Shown: in pieces, positions 15,272 to 22,882 of the stretch
How positions within the stretch are numbered: position 1 is the first letter of the stretch
How the letters are laid out: the number at the start of each line of letters is the position of its first letter
Assembly (NCBI GenBank): GCA_028289405.1
Contig: JANQPP010000169.1
Coordinates: forward strand, 1 to 46,650
DNA from: Pirellulales bacterium
GTDB lineage: Bacteria; Planctomycetota; Planctomycetia; Pirellulales; JANQPP01
Length of the DNA stretch: 46,650 bases
Reading direction: 5' to 3'
The notes under the pieces: generated by a model
The model's database searches: none
Seen by the model: the letters and a program-made list of their open reading frames with translations, nothing else
Told to the model about the DNA's origin: nothing
Translations under genes and position numbers: made by a program

Positions 15272-17308
15272 ATGCAGGAATTCTCCGCTCCTCGCGGGCC
15301 GAACGCTTCGGCCTCGCCGACCGGGCACACGAACTCGGTCACCGCCCTCGCTTTTACTCCCGATTCCCGTCTTCTCGTCAGCGGCAGTTTTGACGGCACT
15401 GTCAAGATTTGGGATGTCGCATCGCTGGAACTGGTCCGCACCATTCCGATCGTTCCCTGTGGCAAGGATCCCGGTGCCAGTCCCATAAAAGCCGGCCCGA
15501 TTGCGGTCACTCCGCAAAATCAGATCGTGATCGACACATTCGGTATCCAAGTGATGGATTTGGATGGCCGAATCGCGGAACATCCCTTCCGCACTCGCGG
15601 CGAGCGCTTTCGCTTATCGCCCAGTGGATACATGCTCACCAAAAGCTCGCGCGAGAACGGGGCAGTCCATGCATGGGATTCGGAAACCTGGCGAAGGGTA
15701 TTCGATCTGCCCGTGCACGTAGAAACGCTGGATCAGGCGGCGCTTTCCGATGACGGACGATTAGCGGCGGTTTGGGCGGAAGGTCGGCTGCACTGCTTTG
15801 ATTTTCCGAGCCTGCGACCAATTTGGCAGCGGAAAGTCGCCGGAAGGCAGTGTGGCACGAACGTAGGTTTTTTCCGGGATGGCCAGTGGCTCTATTGCTC
15901 GAACAAGCGGGACGAGCCGGAAGTCTTTCATGCCGCTTCGGGTGAACCGGTGCAAGCTTGGTTTCACACGGATGACGAGTTCGTCCTGCGGCGAAGAATG
16001 TTTTTCCGTGAGTTGGCGTTTTGTCGTGAGCAGGGTTATTTCGCCACTTTGAGCACTTGTCCTCTCACTTTCGGCGATCAAGCCATCTGTGTGTGGAAGA
16101 TCGATGACGGAAAGCTCATCGGGCTCATTCATGAACCTGGGTTGACGTTGCAACCGAGGATGCAAGTCTTCGACGAACACTCACATTTGCCTGCCGCACA
16201 TCAGGACTGCATCCGTCATCTGGCCGCTTCGCTGGATGGAAAGTTCCTAGCCAGTGGTGATAAAAGAAGCCTAATTAAACTGTGGGACTTCAGGTCCGGC
16301 GAATTGCTCGGGAAATTGAGCAAGCGACGAATCAGTGCCACCAGCGTAGATTTCATTCGGTCCGGGCAAGTTCTCGTCGGGTGTGAGGACGGTTCGCTCC
16401 ACGTTTGGGAGCCAAATGTACCGGAGCCGACGGTTTCCGAGCGAACCGACTTGGGGGAGATCTCGTCCGTGGCGGTTACCGCTCGTGGCGATATGGCCGT
16501 GACGGCCAGTGGCGGGCAGGCTACGCTCTGGGACATGCCTGATCTTTCGCAGAGTCGCGTACTCACCGGCACCGATGCCCACATTGACCACGTCGCAATT
16601 TCCGCGGACGACCGCTGGCTCGCCTGCGGTGGCTGGAAAATGGAAGGCCACACCCGCATGGGCCACGTCTCGCTGTGGGAATTGCCCAGTGGGAAATTGG
16701 ATTGCATCCTCGACGGGTGGGGCGAGGTCTTGTCGGGAATGTGCTGCGGTTCGTGGAAAGTCCAGGATTTGGCGTTCTCCGTTGATCATCATTGGCTCGC
16801 CGTCGCGCTTCCCAAGGAAATCCGCGTTTGGGATCTTGCCTCGCGATGTCTTCGTCACCGTTTGCTGGCCTCATCGCGGATCAATCGGCGCACCGGCCGG
16901 AGGGTTTATGATGATGTGACCTCGCTGGCAATCTCACCCAATAGCCGGATACTCGCCATGGGATTGTGGAATTTCAACATCTTGTTGTGGGACATCGTGA
17001 AGGGATGCCGGGTTGGAGGATTTCGCGTACCCGGAGACTCGCATCGCAGCTTGTACTTTTCGCCGGATGGAGACACGCTGGCCGTGGCGACCAGTTACGA
17101 TGACCGCGTTTTTCTGCACCGTGTGCCGGATGGCAAACAGGTCGGCGCACTGATCGTTCAAACGAATACCGTCGAGCACGTGCGGTACTCGCCGAATGGG
17201 CGGCAGATCGTCACCGCCGGGCGCGACGGCAGCGTTCGCTTTTGGGACGCGGCCACGTGCAAGCTGCTGAGCACGGCTTTTCCGCCCGCAACAGAACCGA
17301 TCGTCTGA
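15272..17308 (+). CDS. WD40-repeat beta-propeller protein
   Basis: This is a WD40 protein of about 678 residues with no recognisable catalytic domain. Clear blades are GHTNSVTALAFTPDSRLLVS with VKIWDVA, HQDCIRHLAASLDGKFLASG with IKLWDF, a VHVWEP-like blade, DHVAISADDRWLACGGW, DVTSLAISPNSRILAMG and the final VEHVRYSPNGRQIVTAG with VRFWDAA. About ten or more blade-like repeats would make one or two propellers, suggesting a protein-binding scaffold. No signal peptide is seen. The start is uncertain: the frame is open to a TTG at 15209, and ATG 15272 is preferred without a good ribosome site. The first 15 residues are not WD40-like, so the 5' end may be truncated. Its 3' end is duplicated in fragments upstream. 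Confidence 0.8.
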   Translation: MQEFSAPRGPNASASPTGHTNSVTALAFTPDSRLLVSGSFDGTVKIWDVASLELVRTIPIVPCGKDPGASPIKAGPIAVTPQNQIVIDTFGIQVMDLDGRIAEHPFRTRGERFRLSPSGYMLTKSSRENGAVHAWDSETWRRVFDLPVHVETLDQAALSDDGRLAAVWAEGRLHCFDFPSLRPIWQRKVAGRQCGTNVGFFRDGQWLYCSNKRDEPEVFHAASGEPVQAWFHTDDEFVLRRRMFFRELAFCREQGYFATLSTCPLTFGDQAICVWKIDDGKLIGLIHEPGLTLQPRMQVFDEHSHLPAAHQDCIRHLAASLDGKFLASGDKRSLIKLWDFRSGELLGKLSKRRISATSVDFIRSGQVLVGCEDGSLHVWEPNVPEPTVSERTDLGEISSVAVTARGDMAVTASGGQATLWDMPDLSQSRVLTGTDAHIDHVAISADDRWLACGGWKMEGHTRMGHVSLWELPSGKLDCILDGWGEVLSGMCCGSWKVQDLAFSVDHHWLAVALPKEIRVWDLASRCLRHRLLASSRINRRTGRRVYDDVTSLAISPNSRILAMGLWNFNILLWDIVKGCRVGGFRVPGDSHRSLYFSPDGDTLAVATSYDDRVFLHRVPDGKQVGALIVQTNTVEHVRYSPNGRQIVTAGRDGSVRFWDAATCKLLSTAFPPATEPIV

Positions 17309-17442
17309 CCTGGGTGCTGCCCACACATGTGCCTTGTTACATCCCCAACCGCTTCGGCGATTAACCTGGATGTACAGGTGACCTTCTCTTGTGTTGGCTG
17401 GACAGCGATCGCAGTCCCTCGCCCGCACTCCGATTCAATCCA

Positions 17443-17463
17443 AACCCGAAGCGTGAGCGAGGG
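17443..17463 (+). repeat. Dispersed repeat copy D
   Basis: AACCCGAAGCGTGAGCGAGGG, the form of the motif with A and G at the variable positions. It is followed within 8 bp by a partial echo, GCAAGCGAGGGA. Confidence 0.75.
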
Positions 17464-17501
17464 ACAACTCGCAAGCGAGGGAACATTCACCTGACAGACT
17501 C

Positions 17502-17606
17502 TCACTCAACATCCGGTAGAAACCGCCGCCCATCCTGTCCTTCCGCCACATACTGGATCGCTGCGACGAGGTCATCTTCATGGAAACCACCCCGGTCGTG
17601 GAGTGC
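17502..17606 (-). pseudogene. C-terminal gene remnant between repeats
   Basis: On the minus strand an open stretch of 34 codons reads HDRGGFHEDDLVAAIQYVAE and ends GRRFLPDVE-stop. It looks like the tail of a real protein in residue choice, but it is preceded by a stop codon, has no start and is bounded upstream by repeat copy E. It is probably all that remains of a gene cut by rearrangement. The family is not recognised. Chance is not excluded at this length. Confidence 0.35.
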
Positions 17607-17622
17607 TCAGTCGGCGTGCCGT

Positions 17623-17643
17623 CCCTCGCTCACGCTTCGGGTT
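17623..17643 (-). repeat. Dispersed repeat copy E (inverted)
   Basis: The plus strand reads CCCTCGCTCACGCTTCGGGTT, the exact complement of copy D over 21 bp. Copies D and E therefore form a 21-bp perfect inverted repeat about 160 bp apart. Confidence 0.75.
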
Positions 17644-17747
17644 GTGATTTTCATGACGCCTGGCCCATCATGCTAATGCCGGCGGGCGAAGCCAGCTACT
17701 CGATTGGCTGGGTCTCCTGCTGATCGGAAACGGTGGTATCTTGCACA

Positions 17748-18170
17748 TTACTTGACCTCCAGCCGGATCTCCATGATCTGCTTGGTAGCCTGTAGATCGG
17801 CCAGTTTACGCACATCAACCGTGATGGCTCGGGTCTTTCCATAGCGACGGCCGTGCAGATACTGATCGATGTAGCTCTGGGACAGCTTGCTACCGACAAT
17901 CGCCGGCTCCGCCCGGTCGGGAAAGTAGCAGGTGGTTCTGAATTTGCCTGGGAACACGGTGGCCCAGCAGAGGGTAAGCTTTTTGTAGTTGGCCTTGAAC
18001 AACCAGCTCTTGCCATCCTTGTAGTAGCGCCACTCGTGGGACAAGGCGGGTTCGTGTTCCTCGATATGTGCCGTCAAAGCCTGCCAGGAGGCCATGGCTC
18101 TGCCCAAGTGCCGACGCAGAACGTCGTCGCTCGGAAACTCCTCGGGATCGCGTAAGACAGTCTCTTCCAT
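17748..18170 (-). CDS. DUF3788 family protein
   Basis: This 140-residue soluble protein matches DUF3788 in length and pattern. It begins LRDPEEFPSDDVLRRHLG and contains the core HEWRYYKDGKSWLFKANYKKLTLCWATVF, then a TCYFPDRAE strand and a basic C-terminal half ending KQIMEIRLEVK. The family has no established function; its fold is thought to relate to YdhG/DUF1801-like small proteins, and I am not certain of that. GGGAG lies 6-7 nt before the ATG. It is a stand-alone gene in the accessory region, divergent from the DUF4365-TPR gene. Confidence 0.75.
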   Translation of the reverse strand: MEETVLRDPEEFPSDDVLRRHLGRAMASWQALTAHIEEHEPALSHEWRYYKDGKSWLFKANYKKLTLCWATVFPGKFRTTCYFPDRAEPAIVGSKLSQSYIDQYLHGRRYGKTRAITVDVRKLADLQATKQIMEIRLEVK

Positions 18171-18477
18171 CGGTGTCTCCCGTGTCGGCTATGGGGATTT
18201 CGTGATCGTTCGCATGGTCATCTCATTTTCTTGCAGCGGGCTGCCCCCACGTTCAATGAGGTGTGCGAAAATGAGACACCCCAAGGCGTTACGGCATTTC
18301 ACGCTCGCGGAATGTCGCGCATCGCTTCTTCGAGAATCAGGACGAAGTAACCGATGGGCGAATCATCTCGCACCGTATCGGTGCCAGCTGCTCAGGACCA
18401 TGGTTATTTGTATAATTTGGGTCAGACACTTTGGTAAATCCGAACTTATACGAAACGCATACTCGCAGCTATCCAAA
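18171..18477. other. 307-bp divergent intergenic region
   Basis: This stretch separates the divergent DUF3788 and DUF4365-TPR genes. It contains a spaced inverted repeat (18221-18276), and an isolated TATAAT at 18411-18416 without a matching -35 box. AATTTGGGTCAGACACTTTG at 18415-18434 resembles ends of mobile-element-associated repeats, but no element can be delimited. Confidence 0.45.
18221..18276. repeat. 10-bp inverted repeat with 36-nt centre
   Basis: TCTCATTTTC (18221-18230) and GAAAATGAGA (18267-18276) are perfect complements, and the flanking GGT and ACC also pair with a small offset. It could be a hairpin, an operator pair for the two divergent genes, or the remains of inserted-element ends. 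Confidence 0.5.
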
Positions 18478-20433
18478 ATGAAAAAAGCGCTGTCGCTCGA
18501 TGAGCTTCCAATCCGAGACCGCAACAGTGAACTTCAGGCATTGGCCGAAACTGCGTTCGAAGCTGCAATTGCTAACGAACGTCATTTTGTCGTTCAAAGC
18601 CGTGATCGAAGGGACTATGGGACAGACTTTCAGGTCGAAGCTACACATTCCGGTGGCATGACCAACTTTCGAGTGCATACACAGCTGAAGGCGACCAACA
18701 AAGCAGCAAACAAAGATGGCTCCATCAGCATTTCCGTTGCCAGAACAAACCTGAACTACATGCTGTCGCAGCCGAACTCGATCTATGTGTGCTACCACAG
18801 TCCAACCCAAGCATTATTCGTTCGTTCTGCGGAGAATGTTTTTCGTGACGCGGACCACGAAGGCGAGGAATGGCGTAGCCAGAAAAACTTGACAATCCGC
18901 TTCCATGTTCCGTTCGACGCAGATTTTCAATCGACGCTTTGTCGTAGAACGATCGCAAATTCTACTGTACATCGAGATGATCGGCTGCATTGGGTGGCTA
19001 CACCTCCCGCTGATTATTCGCAAGAAGTTGCGACGAACATTCCCACAATTACCGTTCCGGAATCACCAAATGAAGCCTTTGATGTGCTGAAATCGCTATA
19101 TGAACGCGGACAGGACGAGGTTATTTCGAAGGCATACGAGCAGTTTTGCGCATGCTTCCCCTCAGGCAATCTTAGGTTGCGTTACGTATTTTTCTCCGAA
19201 ATCAACTTGGCGATGGATCGCAAACGTTTCAATCGTGAGCGAGTCACTGCGGCAATTGAATTCATCGAGTTATCGCGACCGGACAACGGTCCGGACGCGC
19301 TGTACTGCCGCGCAAACGGTCACGCCGCACTTGGACTGGCAGATGAGGCGACGCGGCTTTACCGTGAGGCGATTCAAAAAGCGGGCGGCGAGACCCCTAA
19401 ATTGACGGCACAATGCTGGAAAAATCTAGGTACTGTACTTGAAAAAGCGGGCGATCACGCAGAGGCTCGCAGTTGCTTCGAGAAGGCCATTTCGCTTTCC
19501 CCGGATTTAATGGAAGCCCAAATGGCGCTTGCGATCCATCATCGGAACGCGGGTAATTCAGAAGAGGCATTGCATTATTTTGATCTTGCCCTCGAGGCGA
19601 TGAATGACGTCGCTCCTGCGCTTGCAGCGCGAGGTCATCGATTAGAGATTTATTTTCGCCTTGGTATGACAGACAAGGCGTTTGATGATACTACTGTGCT
19701 CCTGCCAAACGGCAATCAACATCCCTGGATATTCGATTGGTGTGCTCTCTTGGTCTTTAACTATGCGCGAACCAATGAATCGTCGATATCTCGCTCGATT
19801 CGTTTCTGGGACGCGTATCTCAAAATGCGGCCGTTGGATCGACGAGCTCAACGAGAGCGTTTACTCTGCTTGGCGTATGCAAAAATGCATGGACAGGCCG
19901 TGGCGCTCGACTTAGAGACGTATGTTGCCGATGTTTCGGACTATCTTTCGATGGATTCAAGAGACGCTGCTTACCTTTGGGATCGTGTTGGTCATTGGGC
20001 TCAGGTAGAGGAAAATTGGGAACAGGCCGAACAACATTATCGCAAAGCATATTCCCTGGAGCCTGATCGCTATGGATATTGCTTGGGCACTGCCCTCAAT
20101 TTTCTCAAGCGTTTCGACGAGGCGTTGCCCATCCTTTTGGATCAGGCAACAACGCATCAGCCGGATGCCCAGAGCTGGTTCCAGGTCGCCATTTCCCAGG
20201 AGGGCACCGGAGACGTTGCGTCCTGCCAACGTTCATACAAGCGGGCGCTCAGCCTGGACCCCGAGTACGACATCGCGATGTTCAACCTTGCTGGCACCTA
20301 TTGGAACCATGGTCCGCGGTCCGAAGCGATTCGACTTTGGAGCGATGCACTTAAGCGATTTCCGTCACATTCGTCAAGTAGCCAAATTCGCCGGGAGTTT
20401 CCAGGACTCTTTGGCGATAGTGGAGTCAAATAA
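18478..20433 (+). CDS. DUF4365 nuclease-like domain fused to TPR repeats
   Basis: This 651-residue soluble protein has two parts. Residues about 15-160 form a DUF4365 domain of the PD-(D/E)xK nuclease-like type: RDYGTDFQVEA supplies Asp50 and Glu54, VHTQLKATN gives the Gln69-x-Lys71 core, and LNYMLSQPNSIYVCYH follows as in the family. Residues about 300-630 contain several TPR-like units, for example ALYCRANGHAALGLADEATRLY, WKNLGTVLEKAGDHAEARSC and DAQSWFQVAISQEGTGDV. DUF4365 proteins often occur in defence or mobile regions. ATG 18478 was chosen because the preceding open sequence is not protein-like. Base composition is AT-richer than the housekeeping genes, which suggests transfer. Whether it cuts nucleic acid is not known. 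Confidence 0.78.
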   Translation: MKKALSLDELPIRDRNSELQALAETAFEAAIANERHFVVQSRDRRDYGTDFQVEATHSGGMTNFRVHTQLKATNKAANKDGSISISVARTNLNYMLSQPNSIYVCYHSPTQALFVRSAENVFRDADHEGEEWRSQKNLTIRFHVPFDADFQSTLCRRTIANSTVHRDDRLHWVATPPADYSQEVATNIPTITVPESPNEAFDVLKSLYERGQDEVISKAYEQFCACFPSGNLRLRYVFFSEINLAMDRKRFNRERVTAAIEFIELSRPDNGPDALYCRANGHAALGLADEATRLYREAIQKAGGETPKLTAQCWKNLGTVLEKAGDHAEARSCFEKAISLSPDLMEAQMALAIHHRNAGNSEEALHYFDLALEAMNDVAPALAARGHRLEIYFRLGMTDKAFDDTTVLLPNGNQHPWIFDWCALLVFNYARTNESSISRSIRFWDAYLKMRPLDRRAQRERLLCLAYAKMHGQAVALDLETYVADVSDYLSMDSRDAAYLWDRVGHWAQVEENWEQAEQHYRKAYSLEPDRYGYCLGTALNFLKRFDEALPILLDQATTHQPDAQSWFQVAISQEGTGDVASCQRSYKRALSLDPEYDIAMFNLAGTYWNHGPRSEAIRLWSDALKRFPSHSSSSQIRREFPGLFGDSGVK

Positions 20434-20621
20434 CAAGATATCCAGGTGGTCGATATGCAACGGTCGCGCGGAAGGCACGCATGTCAGAGATCGTCTGAAA
20501 ACGTTTCCGCTTAAGAGTGACCGACATTGAGTCCACGTGTACGTTGAACTGACGCTCCCCCCATCGACAGAATACGTAAAATCGTGCGGCGGGACGCAAC
20601 AGCCTGTTAAATGACGGCGAA

Positions 20622-21578
20622 TCAGGCGTGATCCCTAAAGCCAAACAGGCGCGCCGCGTTGCCGCCGAGGACCAGCGCTTGTTCGGCCTCGCCGAGATGG
20701 CCGATGTAGGAGGTAGCCCGCTGGCGATAGGCGCGGTAGCTCCCCGGCGTGGCTTGGGCGTTATACCCCCCGCCGTAGATCATTCGCCGTGGGCCGAAAT
20801 CGTCGATGAGCTGCCTCACGATCGGCCCGATGTCCCGATGGGGATATTGTTCCCTCGGCTGCAGGGAGGAGAGCTTGATGACGGTGTGGGGAAACCGCGA
20901 CCAGCGGCGGACGACCGCGTGTTCCTCTGGTGTCCCTTGAAAGGGTCGGCCCAAGTGGTCAATGATCACCGTGGTGTCGCGGAATTCTTTGAGCAGCGGT
21001 TCGAAGCCGGGCGCGTAGCGGGGCTCAAAATGCAACTGAACCGCCAGGCCCGATTCGCTGGCCGCCCGCCAGTATTCACGCAATTCGGGCTTGCCGAAGG
21101 GGGGAAGCCGGTCTGGAGCGTAGGCGTGAATCCGGGCCGTCACCAAGGGAATCCGCCGGGATAGCTCCGGTAGCCGCTCCCTCCACCCAGGCTGGTCGGC
21201 GAAGAACAGGCAGGTCCCCTTGAGCCGCCCCTGACCGACTTCCAGACAATGCTCCAGATAACGATGGTCGTCCTGGTACGGCTCTGGATGGACGATCACC
21301 GCGTAATCGACGCCGGCCCCATCCATGGTGGCTAGCAAGTGCTCCGGCGTGGCCGAAGGCTCCGGGCGATAAGGCGCGCGAGCATGGTAGGGAAACCGCG
21401 TATCCTCCGCGCCAGCGAAGCAATGCACATGCGTATCGACGACGACGTTTTTCGCTCTTGGCTGTTCGCCGCGAAGTATCCGCGGCGCGCCGGCCAGTGC
21501 GATCGCGGCTCCAGCGGTTTGCAGGAACCGTCGGCGGGGCAGGAGACCAGAAGCGCGGGTCATGGCGGCGGCTTTCAT
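20622..21578 (-). CDS. Tat-exported amidohydrolase-2 family protein
   Basis: This 318-residue protein has a twin-arginine signal (PRRRFLQTAGAAIALAGAP, about 14-32). A metal-dependent TIM-barrel hydrolase fold of the amidohydrolase-2 (lactonase/decarboxylase) group follows. The first metal motif DTHVHC (His50, His52), HFEPRY and IDHLGRP are present. Near the C-terminus, where most members have a GSD(Y/W)P metal Asp, this protein reads MIYGGGYNAQA, so that Asp is absent. It may be a subfamily feature or a sign of altered chemistry. Its ATG overlaps the stop of the upstream PQQ-propeller gene (ATGA), so the two are co-translated. It probably hydrolyses a sugar-derived lactone in the periplasm. 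Confidence 0.85.
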   Translation of the reverse strand: MKAAAMTRASGLLPRRRFLQTAGAAIALAGAPRILRGEQPRAKNVVVDTHVHCFAGAEDTRFPYHARAPYRPEPSATPEHLLATMDGAGVDYAVIVHPEPYQDDHRYLEHCLEVGQGRLKGTCLFFADQPGWRERLPELSRRIPLVTARIHAYAPDRLPPFGKPELREYWRAASESGLAVQLHFEPRYAPGFEPLLKEFRDTTVIIDHLGRPFQGTPEEHAVVRRWSRFPHTVIKLSSLQPREQYPHRDIGPIVRQLIDDFGPRRMIYGGGYNAQATPGSYRAYRQRATSYIGHLGEAEQALVLGGNAARLFGFRDHA

Positions 21579-22843
21579 TCGCGGATGCAGTACAAGTGCT
21601 CCATGGTGCGGACGAAGATCTCCTTTCCCACGATGGCCGGCGTGGAATTGCTCGGTTCTTCCAGCGGGTTCGTACTCAGCACTTGCAGCTCTTCATCGTT
21701 GGGCGCGATGACGTGCGTCGTGCCCTTTTGATCGGTGACGTAGAGCCGGCCACCGGCGAGCACCAAAGAACCCCACACGCGACTGCCGGTGAGCCGGGCT
21801 TTCCAAAGGTCCTGGCCCGTGGTTACATCGATACATTGAAACGTGCCATCTTCGTTGGCCATGTAGAGCGCGTCCTCCAGCAGCACGCCGGAACCGATCC
21901 GCTGCGGCTGCCGGTCACCCAACCGCCAAACCGGTTCATGTGTTTCCCCGCTGGCCGCGCCGTTGATATTTACTGCCAGAGCCGGCCCGTGATAGCCGGA
22001 CATACAGACGATGACACTTCCCTGCACCACCGGCGACGTGTAGACCAAATCGCTCAAGCCGGGGCAACTCCACAGCACGGCACCGTCACGAGGATCATAC
22101 GCTCGCACGTGATCCGGCTGGCTCAAGATCAACTCGTCCCTGCCGGCGTGCTGACGGAGCACGGGCGTACTCCAGGAACCGCGCCAGACCGGCTTTTCCC
22201 CATCGGGCCGATCCTCGCCGCTGTCGCTGCCCGGTTCGTCGATCCGCCACAATGTCTCTCCGGTATCACGGTCGAAGGCAGCGAGGAACGTTTGCGATCC
22301 AGGCCCACCATACAGGATCACCGATTGCTGGTACCAAATGGGAGAGGAACCGTAGCCCCAGATGTGGCGGAATTCGCCGAGGTCCCTGGACCATTGCAAC
22401 TCTCCCGCGTGATCGTAGCAGTGCAAGCCTGCCGAGCCGTGCCAGACGACGACTCGCTCCGCGTCGGCGGCCGGCGTGGAACCGCATTGGGGATTTGTAT
22501 CGTGCGTCAACTCCTCGCCGGCGTACTGGACATCCCGCTGCCACAGCAGGTCTCCGCTATCGCGGTCGAAACAGAGCAAGCTTCGCGTGTGCCCTTCGTG
22601 GTGAGAACTGGTCACGTAGACTCTGTTTGCTTGCACGATGGGGCTGCTATTTCCGGGACCGGGGAGTTCGGCCTTCCACGCAACATTTTTTTCCGTGTCC
22701 CAAGTGACCGGCGGATTCGCATCAAGTGCCTTGCCGTCACCTTGCGGACCACGGAAGCGGGGCCAGTCCGCGGCGACCGCGCAGGCTGCCGCGAGGAGCC
22801 ACACACCGACCGTTTGAAGCGGATGGGGTGATTTCTTGCGCAT
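21575..22843 (-). CDS. Exported PQQ-type beta-propeller protein
   Basis: This 422-residue protein has a signal peptide (about residues 1-24, LLAAACAVA-ADWPRFRG) followed by a quinoprotein-like eight-bladed propeller. The opening DWPRFRGPQGDGKA and repeated units such as LLCFDRDSGDLLWQRDV, AFDRDTGETLWRIDEPG and QCIDVTTGQDLWKARLTG are the standard pattern of the planctomycete PQQ-like or BamB-like family. Catalytic dehydrogenase residues and the Cys-Cys pair of true PQQ alcohol dehydrogenases are not apparent, so it is more likely a binding or sensing protein. ATG 22843 is preferred (GGAG 7 nt upstream). It is the middle gene of a three-gene operon. Confidence 0.85.
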   Translation of the reverse strand: MRKKSPHPLQTVGVWLLAAACAVAADWPRFRGPQGDGKALDANPPVTWDTEKNVAWKAELPGPGNSSPIVQANRVYVTSSHHEGHTRSLLCFDRDSGDLLWQRDVQYAGEELTHDTNPQCGSTPAADAERVVVWHGSAGLHCYDHAGELQWSRDLGEFRHIWGYGSSPIWYQQSVILYGGPGSQTFLAAFDRDTGETLWRIDEPGSDSGEDRPDGEKPVWRGSWSTPVLRQHAGRDELILSQPDHVRAYDPRDGAVLWSCPGLSDLVYTSPVVQGSVIVCMSGYHGPALAVNINGAASGETHEPVWRLGDRQPQRIGSGVLLEDALYMANEDGTFQCIDVTTGQDLWKARLTGSRVWGSLVLAGGRLYVTDQKGTTHVIAPNDEELQVLSTNPLEEPSNSTPAIVGKEIFVRTMEHLYCIRE

Positions 22844-22882
22844 GGTTTGACTCCGCTGTGGATTTGCATATTCCAAGACGAT

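Larger units (their letters stand above)
17309..17747. other. Intergenic region with two opposed dispersed repeats
   Basis: No intact gene is present. Two copies of the dispersed repeat face each other (17443-17463 on plus, 17623-17643 on minus) and enclose a short protein-like remnant at 17502-17606. A partial third copy (GCAAGCGAGGGA) follows copy D directly. The remaining 100 bp before the DUF3788 stop shows nothing specific. Confidence 0.55.

Noticed and set aside
13625..17643. CRISPR array
   Set aside because: The repeat copies are irregularly spaced by 130 bp to 2.5 kb, occur in both orientations and have no spacer pattern or cas genes nearby.
17389..17676. Open frame reading NPKRERG and SLTLRV segments
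   Set aside because: These peptides come from translating the dispersed repeat; similar false frames are expected at each copy.
18415..18434. End of an IS200/REP-type element (GGGTCAGACACTTTG)
   Set aside because: Only one partial end is seen and no transposase or matching partner could be found.
21458..22831. 457-codon open frame on the plus strand
   Set aside because: It is antisense to the PQQ-propeller gene and has no recognisable motif. High GC content creates such frames.
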